DNA from: Alphaproteobacteria bacterium | GTDB taxonomy: Bacteria > Pseudomonadota > Alphaproteobacteria > Rhizobiales > Hyphomicrobiaceae | Assembly (NCBI GenBank): GCA_005888525.1 | Contig: VBAB01000363.1 | Span: 1 to 7,001 of the forward strand | Length of the DNA stretch: 7,001 bases | Direction: 5' to 3' | Part shown: in pieces, positions 1 through 7,001 of the stretch | Layout: every line of letters starts with the position of its first letter | How positions within the stretch are numbered: the first letter of the stretch is position 1 | Position numbers and translations under genes: made by a program | The notes under the pieces: generated by a model | The model's database searches: none | What the model was told of the DNA's origin: nothing | What the model saw: only the letters and a program-made list of their open reading frames with translations

Positions 1-87
1 CAGTGCTTCCATCAGGAACGATCTTGCTCTAACCGGCGGGCACGCAAACTCATCCGATCCGTCCGCCAGGGGGGCTCGTGGGGGGCG

Positions 88-130
88 GATGCGGCGGGGA
101 GGAGCGGCGCGCGAGCGCCGCTCCTGCATC
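88..130 (+). promoter_or_regulatory. Strong stem-loop with GCGA tetraloop upstream of dnaN
   Basis: An 11-bp perfect inverted repeat (100-110 with 115-125, left arm AGGAGCGGCGC) closes a GCGA loop at 111-114, which has the GNRA form common in stable RNA hairpins. A second outer helix pairs GATGC at 88-92 with GCATC at 126-130, leaving a 7-base bulge (93-99) on the 5' side. No T-run follows, so it is not a canonical intrinsic terminator. It lies 193 bases before the dnaN start codon. It could be a structured leader of the dnaN mRNA, a 3' end structure of an upstream transcript, or a DNA palindrome. The pairing is read directly from the sequence; the function is unknown. Confidence 0.55.
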
Positions 131-262
131 GCTTCGAGGCAGCAGTTCGATCCCCTGAATTGCCGGCGGGACCCTTGCAAACCCGTGCGTCGCGGTCCAC
201 CCTGTCGGGACTTGCGAATCTTCTCGGCAGATCCGAGGCCTTCTCGATTTTGCTGACGCTTT

Positions 263-276
263 GGTACGGCCGTACC
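263..276. promoter_or_regulatory. 14-bp perfect palindrome before dnaN
   Basis: GGTACGGCCGTACC is identical to its own reverse complement over all 14 bases. It lies 47 bases upstream of the dnaN ATG, where a promoter or operator would be expected. Perfect dyads of this size are typical binding sites for dimeric regulators, but no regulator is identified. Chance occurrence in GC-rich DNA is possible, so an operator role is inference only. Confidence 0.35.
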
Positions 277-313
277 GAGGGGGCATCTGCGGCCACGGAA
301 GGGAGCAACCGGC

Positions 314-319
314 GAGGAA
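314..319 (+). promoter_or_regulatory. Shine-Dalgarno of dnaN
   Basis: GAGGAA ends four bases before the ATG at 324. This purine-rich site, with the conserved MQLVIERGEL start of DnaN immediately after it, decides the start at 324 over the in-frame TTG at 261. Confidence 0.6.
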
Positions 320-323
320 AGTT

Positions 324-1442
324 ATGCAGCTGGTGATTGAACGCGGCGAGCTTCTGCGAGCCCTTGGCCACGTGACGAGCGTGGTCGAGCGGCGCACGAC
401 CATTCCCATCCTGTCCAACGTCCTGCTCAAGACCTCGGAGCGAGCGTTGCAATTCAAGGCCACGGACCTCGAGCGCGAAGTGTCGGACGCGGCGCCGGCC
501 GACATTTCCCAGCCTGGCGCCGTCACCGTGCCGGCGCACATGCTGCACGATATCGTGCGCAAGCTGCCGGACGGGGCGCAGGTGGAATTGAAGCGCGACC
601 CCGAGAAGGAGCGCCTCACGCTGCGGTCCGGCCAATCCCGCTTTCAGTTGCAGACGCTGGCGCCGGAGGATTTTCCCGATCTCGCTGCCGGCGAGTTCGG
701 CCATACGTTCGCGCTTGCCGCCGAGGACCTCAAGCGGCTGATCGACAAGACGCGGTTCGCCATCTCCACCGAAGAGACCCGCTACTACCTCAACGGCATC
801 TATCTGCACGCCGCGCAGCGCGGCAAGGAGCAGACCTTGCGCGCGGTGGCAACTGACGGCCATCGCCTGGCTCAGGCGGAGCTGCCCGCACCCAAGGGCT
901 CCAGTGGCATGCCGGGCATCATCCTGCCGCGCAAGACCGTGCACGAGCTGCATCGTCTCATCGAGGACAGCGGCGACACGGTCAGTATCGGCGTATCGCC
1001 GGCAAAGGCCCGCTTCGAGATCGGCACCATCACGCTCACCTCCAAGCTGATCGACGGCACCTTCCCCGATTACGGGCGGGTGATCCCGAAGGCCAACGAC
1101 AAGAAGCTGAAGGTGTCCAACGCCGAGTTCGTGAGCGCGGTCGACCGCGTATCCACCATCGCCAGCGAGCGGGGCCGCGCGGTCAAGCTCAACATAAGCG
1201 CCGACAAGCTGGTGCTCTCGGTCAACAACCCCGAAGGCGGCAGCGCCACCGAGGAGATCAGCGCTGAATACGATTCGACGCCGCTCGAGATCGGCTTCAA
1301 CGCGCGCTATCTGCTCGATATCGCGGGCCAGCTCGAAAGCGAGACGGCGCAATTCCAGCTGGCCGACCCGGGCTCGCCGACCATGGTCAAGGACGACGGC
1401 GACGAGGGCGCCCTCTACGTCCTCATGCCGATGCGTGTTTGA
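324..1442 (+). CDS. dnaN: DNA polymerase III subunit beta (sliding clamp)
   Basis: DnaN forms the ring-shaped homodimer that encircles DNA and tethers DNA polymerase III, other polymerases and mismatch-repair proteins to the template. The 372-residue product has the usual family length and three clamp folds of about 120 residues each. Recognisable landmarks are the N-terminal MQLVIERGELLRAL, the VVERRTTIPILSNVLL segment, the DGHRLA motif at residues 178-183 in the second domain, GTFPDYGRVIP in the third, and the C-terminal YVLMPMRV that lines the partner-binding pocket. The start at ATG 324 is preferred because homology begins there and a GAGGAA site precedes it; the in-frame TTG at 261 would add 21 non-conserved residues. 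The stop codon overlaps the recF start by one base (TGATG), which points to co-translation with recF. No truncation or missing conserved region was seen. Confidence 0.97.
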   Translation: MQLVIERGELLRALGHVTSVVERRTTIPILSNVLLKTSERALQFKATDLEREVSDAAPADISQPGAVTVPAHMLHDIVRKLPDGAQVELKRDPEKERLTLRSGQSRFQLQTLAPEDFPDLAAGEFGHTFALAAEDLKRLIDKTRFAISTEETRYYLNGIYLHAAQRGKEQTLRAVATDGHRLAQAELPAPKGSSGMPGIILPRKTVHELHRLIEDSGDTVSIGVSPAKARFEIGTITLTSKLIDGTFPDYGRVIPKANDKKLKVSNAEFVSAVDRVSTIASERGRAVKLNISADKLVLSVNNPEGGSATEEISAEYDSTPLEIGFNARYLLDIAGQLESETAQFQLADPGSPTMVKDDGDEGALYVLMPMRV

Positions 1443-2698
1443 TGGGTGAGGGGAGCGTCTCCAGCGAGATGGCAACCGCCCGTCGCGCCGATGTCGCAGA
1501 TCCCGGCGCGATGGCTGGCGCGTCCGGTAAGCGTGTGTGGGTGGAGCGGCTGCGGCTCACCGACTTCCGTAACTATCGCAGCCTCTCGCTGAGCGTCGGC
1601 CCCGCACCGGTCGTGCTCTCCGGGGCCAACGGCTCGGGCAAGACCAACCTGCTCGAGGCGGTATCACTGCTGACGTCGGGCCAAGGGCTGCGCCGCGCGC
1701 CCTACCCCGAGCTGGCTCGCGTGGGCGCCACGGCCTGGGCGGTTGCGGCCCACCTCAATACGCCGCTCGGGGGGGTCGATATCGGCACCGGCCTGGCCGA
1801 GGGGCCGGATGGGGACCGTCGCCCAGAACGCAGCGTTGCTCGCAACACGGGCCGCATCGTGCGCGTCGACGGCGAGCCCCAGTCGGGCTCCGGTGTGCTG
1901 GCCGACCACGTCGAGATGGTCTGGCTCATTCCGGCCATGGACGGTCTATTCACCGGCCCGGCTTCGGACCGACGGCGCTTCCTCGACCGCCTCATCGGCT
2001 GCCTCCACCCGAGCTACCGGACCCTGCTGGGGCAATTCGAGCGCGCAATGCAGCAGCGAAACCGGCTGCTGGCGGACGACGTGCGCGACGGCGCCCGTTT
2101 CGAGGCGTTCGAGCGGATCATGGCCGAGACAGGCGTCGCCATTGCCGCCGCCCGCGCCGTGGCTGTCGCCGAGCTGGCGGCCGCGATCGGGGCGCGACGC
2201 GACGCGGGCGCGGGAGCTCTCTTCCCGTGGGCGGAGCTCGCCTTGGTCGGCACGCTCGAGTCGGCCCTGGCGGCACGGCCCGCCATCGAGGTCGAGGATG
2301 ATTATTTCGCGCTGCTGGGCAGGGAGCGCGAGCGCGACAGGGTCGCTGGCCGAACCCTGGACGGCCCCCATCGCTCAGATCTGGCGGTCGGACACGGCCC
2401 CAAGGAATTGCCCGCCAAGGTCTGCTCGACGGGCGAGCAGAAGGCACTGCTGGTTGGCCTCGTGCTCGCACACTGCGACGTCGTCGGACAGCGCCAGGAA
2501 GGTGCCGCGCCCATCCTGATTCTCGACGAGATTACCGCCCACCTCGACCCGCTGCGGCGGGCCGCGCTGTTCGAGGAGGTCGTCTGCCTGGGCAGCCAGA
2601 CCTGGATGTCGGGCACCGATCCGGAGGCCTTCGCGGCGCTTGGGGAGCGAGCGCAATTTTTTCGCGTCGAGGAGGGCCGCATCACGCCTTTCCGCTGA
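1442..2698 (+). CDS. recF: DNA replication and repair protein RecF
   Basis: RecF is an SMC/ABC-type ATPase that binds gapped DNA and, with RecO and RecR, helps load RecA at stalled forks and daughter-strand gaps. With the ATG at 1442 the protein has 418 residues. The conserved start is VERLRLTDFRNY. Walker A is GANGSGKT at residues 61-68, the ABC signature is STGEQK at 329-334, and Walker B is ILILDE with D362 and E363. The SDRRRFLDRLI segment is also characteristic. The ATG overlaps the dnaN stop (TGATG), with no clear Shine-Dalgarno of its own, so coupling to dnaN is likely. The start is uncertain: homology begins about 30 residues in, and in-frame ATGs at 1469 and 1511 would give 409 or 395 residues, closer to the usual RecF length. 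A GAGGGGAG at 1448-1455 lies rather far from 1469. Confidence 0.95.
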   Translation: MGEGSVSSEMATARRADVADPGAMAGASGKRVWVERLRLTDFRNYRSLSLSVGPAPVVLSGANGSGKTNLLEAVSLLTSGQGLRRAPYPELARVGATAWAVAAHLNTPLGGVDIGTGLAEGPDGDRRPERSVARNTGRIVRVDGEPQSGSGVLADHVEMVWLIPAMDGLFTGPASDRRRFLDRLIGCLHPSYRTLLGQFERAMQQRNRLLADDVRDGARFEAFERIMAETGVAIAAARAVAVAELAAAIGARRDAGAGALFPWAELALVGTLESALAARPAIEVEDDYFALLGRERERDRVAGRTLDGPHRSDLAVGHGPKELPAKVCSTGEQKALLVGLVLAHCDVVGQRQEGAAPILILDEITAHLDPLRRAALFEEVVCLGSQTWMSGTDPEAFAALGERAQFFRVEEGRITPFR

Positions 2699-2846
2699 GG
2701 CCTGGCGACGACCCGAAACCCTGCCGCAACCCACTGATAAATAGATATTTTTTAGACCGGAACAGGATCGCTTTTTACGTGCTTTGGCAACCGTCTTGGT
2801 GTATCCTTCGCGCCTGCAAAAAATCCCCCAAAAAGGACGTGTGAGA
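2699..2846 (+). promoter_or_regulatory. gyrB upstream region with AT-rich patch
   Basis: This 148-base gap separates recF from gyrB and probably carries the gyrB promoter. Bases 2736-2754 are strikingly AT-rich against GC-rich surroundings and include a small AAATA/TATTT dyad (2739-2750). TTGGCA at 2784-2789 resembles a -35 box, but the nearest -10-like TATCCT (2802-2807) is only 12 bases away, so no standard promoter pair can be assigned. Two A-tracts flanking a C-run (2818-2834) lead into the Shine-Dalgarno. No intrinsic terminator for recF was recognised, so readthrough from dnaN-recF into gyrB remains possible. Confidence 0.4.
2833..2837 (+). promoter_or_regulatory. Shine-Dalgarno of gyrB
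   Basis: AAGGA lies nine bases before the ATG at 2847. It supports that start rather than the in-frame TTG at 2784, which would add 21 residues translated from the leader itself. Confidence 0.65.
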
Positions 2847-5321
<2,475 letters not shown>

Positions 5322-5328
5322 CGTTTTC

Positions 5329-5388
5329 CTTCTCCCCATTCTCCTCAGGCGTCCTGCCGAAGGCGCGCTCTTAGCGTGCTGGGAGAGG
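5329..5388. repeat. Foldable element resembling a dispersed intergenic repeat
   Basis: TCTCCC at 5331-5336 pairs with GGGAGA at 5381-5386, extended to 5329/5388 by one wobble and one GC pair. It encloses two smaller hairpins: CAGG/CCTG (5346-5349 with 5353-5356) and GCGCGC/GCGTGC (5363-5368 with 5374-5379, one G-U pair, loop TCTTA). The result is a three-way-junction shape. The right edge continues into GGGAGAGGATTAGGGT (5381-5396), which resembles the GGGAGAGG-GTTAGGGTGAGGG type of palindromic intergenic repeat found in many proteobacterial genomes. Membership in a repeat family is inference from memory; only one copy is present here. It may also act as a 3' stabiliser of gyrB mRNA. Confidence 0.35.
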
Positions 5389-5451
5389 ATTAGGGTCGGG
5401 GGCGACCAAGTACGCCAGAGCAAGCATCCACGTCTCATCCGCATCGGCCTT

Positions 5452-5481
5452 TTGCGCCCGAGCGCAGACATCTGGTAGGCT
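5452..5481 (+). promoter_or_regulatory. Weak promoter candidate upstream of the Uma2 remnant
   Basis: TTGCGC (5452-5457) and TAGGCT (5476-5481) are separated by 18 bases and lie 40 bases before the ATG at 5522. The match to a sigma-70-type promoter is loose, particularly at -35, and the call rests on position and spacing only. Confidence 0.22.
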
Positions 5482-5521
5482 GCGGGCGGCAGGCTCGGGG
5501 ACAACGGCAAAGATCGAAGCG

Positions 5522-6104
5522 ATGGCCGGCGATTTTCTCAGGCGTGCACCTCAGCTGACGATGGAGCAGTTCCATGCCTTCCGGGACGAGCGCCCGAAGG
5601 AGGAGAAGTGGGAGCTGATCGATGGTGTGCCCATGATGATGCCGCCAACCACGCTGGTGCACCAGCGGGTTGCCGCAAATCTCGATCGCATGCTCAATGC
5701 ACATCTCGAGGCGGCGAAGCCTGGCTGGCGGGCCGACCGGGAGGTGGGTGTCTGGCTGAAGGGCGACGAGAAGTACAATCCCGATCGACGCTGCCATTGC
5801 ACTCGGGCAGATCTATGTCGAGCGCTTCTATTTCGTGGCCGAAATTCTCTCCGAAAGCGACCGCAGGGAGGTGCTGGAGGCGAAGCTCGCCTACTACCAG
5901 CAGCATGAGCACAACAAATGCGTGCTGTTCGTCCGTCAGGACCGCGTAGGCGCCGACCAGCACGACCGGCAAGGCGACGGCACCTGGCAGGCGAGAGCTC
6001 TGACGACGCTGGAAGCGCCGCTCACGTTTCCGGGCATCGGCTCGGTCGGGCGCCTCGGCGATCTCTACAAATTCACTCCGCTCGATCCATTCGCACGCGC
6101 GTGA
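5522..6104 (+). pseudogene. Uma2 family (DUF820) nuclease-like protein, frameshifted
   Basis: Uma2/DUF820 proteins have a PD-(D/E)XK restriction-endonuclease-like fold; their cellular role is poorly known. The N-terminal part (5522 to about 5785) reads MAGDFLRRAPQLTMEQF, then WELIDGVPMMM, then HQRVAANLDRML, and ends at GDEKYNPD, all typical of the family. The original frame then yields non-family sequence and stops at 5908. The C-terminal part continues in another frame from about 5784 (IDAAIALGQIYVERFYFVAEILSESD, shown here in two pieces by its motifs IDAAIALGQ and FVAEILSES) to the TGA at 6102-6104, ending FPGIGSVGRLGDLYKF and a short tail. The two halves join at CCCGATCGAC (5780-5789), exactly where relatives carry PDVAV, so the PD acidic residue is lost. 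The frame change fits a deletion of length 2 modulo 3, for example 17 bases. The gene is probably inactive. No strong Shine-Dalgarno precedes the ATG. Confidence 0.8.
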
Positions 6105-6123
6105 CGCCGGCAGGTACGGCCCT

Positions 6124-6135
6124 CCGCGGCCGCGG
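6124..6135. other. 12-bp GC palindrome between Uma2 remnant and LLM gene
   Basis: CCGCGGCCGCGG is a perfect palindrome in the 51-base gap before the LLM gene, 20 bases upstream of its ATG. In such GC-rich DNA it may be chance. It could form a small hairpin just before the Shine-Dalgarno. Confidence 0.25.
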
Positions 6136-6141
6136 CGAAAC

Positions 6142-6148
6142 AGGGAGG
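6142..6148 (+). promoter_or_regulatory. Shine-Dalgarno of the LLM oxidoreductase gene
   Basis: AGGGAGG lies seven bases before the ATG at 6156, a near-ideal site that fixes the start of the gene. It is the strongest ribosome binding site in the window. Confidence 0.7.
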
Positions 6149-6155
6149 CTCGGTC

Positions 6156-7001
6156 ATGGACTTCGGCGTAGCGACCTCGACGCGCGGCGCGCTCGGCAAT
6201 CGTGACGGCTACATCGCCGTTGCGGAACGCGCCGAGCGGCTGGGCTTCGGCTTCATCAGCGTCAACGATCACGTGGTCGTGCCGCGCGACATTGCTTCCC
6301 CCTACCCCTATAGCGAATCGGGAGAATGGGCGGGGCGCACGACAGGCGAATGCCTCGACCAGCTTTCCACGCTGGCCTTTCTCGCCGGCCGCACCGAACG
6401 GCTGCGGTTGCTGACATCGGTCATGGTGGTGCCGCAGCGCCATCCGGTGCTGACCGCCAAGATGCTTGCAACCATCGACATCCTCTGCGGCGGACGGCTG
6501 ATCGTGGGCTGCGGCGTCGGCTGGCTGCAGAAGGAGTTCGAGGCCCTCGGCGCCCCACCCTACGCCGAGCGCGGTCGCGCCACCGACGAGTTCCTCGACG
6601 CCTTCAAGGTGCTCTGGACCCAAGATGCGCCGAAGCTGCAGGCAAAGCACGTCAGCTTCGACAACATCATCTTCGCGCCCAAGCCAGTCGCCAAGCCGCA
6701 TCCGCCCATCTGGATCGGCGGCGAGAGCCCGCAGGCGCTCAAGCGGACGGTGCGCGTGGGCAACGGCTGGTATCCCGCCTCCAACAACCCCCAGCATCGT
6801 CTCGATACGCCCGAGCGGCTGGGCAAAGGGGTGAGCGAGCTCAGGCGTATCGCCGAGGCCGGGGGCCGCGATCCTGGGACCATCGATGTGGGTTATCTGG
6901 TGCTCTGGCCCGTGGACTGGACCGCCCAGAAGTCCATCGACGGTGGACGGCGGCTGCTTACGGGCGGCTCCGAGGACATCGCAGCGGACATCGCGGCGCT
7001 G
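6156..7001 (+). CDS. LLM class flavin- or F420-dependent oxidoreductase, partial (3' end off window)
   Basis: This is a luciferase-like monooxygenase superfamily protein with a TIM-barrel fold that binds reduced FMN or F420 and oxidises or reduces a small organic substrate. The visible 282 codons are open to the window edge without a stop. They begin MDFGVATSTRGAL, followed by the LTSVMVVPQRHP strand (residues 86-97), the segment LCGGRLIVGCGVGW (110-123) typical of this family, KEFEALGAP, and PHPPIWIGGESPQALKR near residues 184-200, which forms part of the cofactor region in relatives. It most resembles the group annotated as probable F420-dependent, Rv2161c type, about 280-300 residues long, so only a few codons are likely missing. 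Whether FMN or F420 is used cannot be told from sequence alone, and the substrate is unknown. It lies 51 bases after the Uma2 remnant and could be cotranscribed with it or have its own promoter. Confidence 0.88.
   Translation, partial: MDFGVATSTRGALGNRDGYIAVAERAERLGFGFISVNDHVVVPRDIASPYPYSESGEWAGRTTGECLDQLSTLAFLAGRTERLRLLTSVMVVPQRHPVLTAKMLATIDILCGGRLIVGCGVGWLQKEFEALGAPPYAERGRATDEFLDAFKVLWTQDAPKLQAKHVSFDNIIFAPKPVAKPHPPIWIGGESPQALKRTVRVGNGWYPASNNPQHRLDTPERLGKGVSELRRIAEAGGRDPGTIDVGYLVLWPVDWTAQKSIDGGRRLLTGGSEDIAADIAAL

Larger units (their letters stand above)
1..323. other. Non-coding region upstream of dnaN
   Basis: No gene can be supported here. Forward frames are either open without recognisable protein content or closed early: the frame starting at base 3 stops with TAA at 30-32 after a short tail (VLPSGTILL) that does not look like the end of DnaA. 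Long reverse-strand frames across this stretch are shadows running opposite dnaN. The region holds a G-rich tract (about 69-102), a strong hairpin (88-130) and a 14-bp palindrome (263-276), described separately. No TTATCCACA-like DnaA box was seen. It probably contains the dnaN promoter and leader, but no convincing -35/-10 pair was found. The first 30 or so bases could be the end of an upstream gene that cannot be identified. Confidence 0.6.
5322..5521. other. Intergenic region between gyrB and the Uma2 remnant
   Basis: No open frame with protein character was found. The first half is occupied by the foldable element at 5329-5388 and a repeat-like GGGAGAGGATTAGGGT stretch. In the second half, TTGCGC (5452-5457) and TAGGCT (5476-5481) with an 18-base spacer form a weak promoter candidate for the Uma2 gene. 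There is no canonical gyrB terminator with a T-run. Confidence 0.4.

Noticed and set aside
1..12. Possible reverse-strand gene starting with ATG at 12 and leaving the window
   Set aside because: Only four codons are visible and there is no clear Shine-Dalgarno, so it cannot be supported.
261..323. Upstream in-frame start for dnaN at TTG 261
   Set aside because: The added 21 residues are not part of the DnaN family, they would be translated from the 14-bp palindrome, and the ATG at 324 has its own Shine-Dalgarno.
1..323. Replication origin upstream of dnaN
   Set aside because: No TTATCCACA-like boxes and no AT-rich unwinding region were seen; the stretch is GC-rich.
12..1475. Long reverse-strand open frame of 487 codons opposite dnaN
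   Set aside because: It lies antisense to the unmistakable dnaN and has low-complexity, Arg/Gly/Leu/Val-rich content typical of shadow frames in GC-rich DNA.
2784..2846. Upstream in-frame TTG start for gyrB
   Set aside because: There is no ribosome binding site before it, and AAGGA sits correctly before the ATG at 2847.
5774..5800. Programmed frameshift in the Uma2 gene
   Set aside because: There is no slippery heptamer or stimulatory structure at the junction, and a conserved motif is missing rather than merely out of frame.
5694..6797. Reverse-strand open frame of 367 codons across the Uma2 and LLM genes
   Set aside because: It runs antisense to two recognisable families and its translation has no recognisable domain.

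Overview
The window is GC-rich DNA from a proteobacterium, most likely an alphaproteobacterium and perhaps Hyphomicrobiales-like. The evidence is the gene order dnaN-recF-gyrB, a 372-residue beta clamp ending in MPMRV, a RecF with the STGEQK form of the ABC signature, and a GyrB carrying the long insert near its C-terminus that is typical of Gram-negative gyrases. The order-level placement is inferred from protein style and was not checked by a search. The first two thirds is a conserved chromosomal housekeeping block. The last third is ordinary accessory sequence. All supported genes are on the + strand.

Layout. Bases 1-323 contain no gene I can support. They hold a G-rich tract, a strong hairpin capped by a GNRA-type tetraloop (88-130) and a 14-bp perfect palindrome (263-276), and they lead into dnaN (324-1442). 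recF (1442-2698) starts inside the dnaN stop codon, so the two are probably translationally coupled. A 148-base gap with an AT-rich patch and a good Shine-Dalgarno precedes gyrB (2847-5321). A 200-base gap follows, with a foldable, repeat-like element at 5329-5388 and a weak promoter candidate. Next is a Uma2-family (DUF820) gene broken by a frameshift (5522-6104), and then the start of a luciferase-like (LLM class) flavin or F420-dependent oxidoreductase (6156 to the window end), which runs off the edge.

How the genes fit together. DnaN is the sliding clamp of the replicative polymerase, RecF helps load RecA at gapped or stalled forks, and GyrB is the ATPase subunit of gyrase that relieves supercoiling ahead of forks. 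The block therefore supplies fork processivity, fork repair and topology. No tail of dnaA is visible upstream of dnaN within the window, and I saw no DnaA boxes, so there is no support for an origin here. The Uma2 remnant and the LLM oxidoreductase have no evident functional link to the replication genes.

I do not see a novel multi-gene system. The observations most worth a second look are the Uma2 lesion, which fits a deletion of about 17 bases that removed the PD part of the nuclease motif, the structured leader of dnaN, and the repeat-like element after gyrB.
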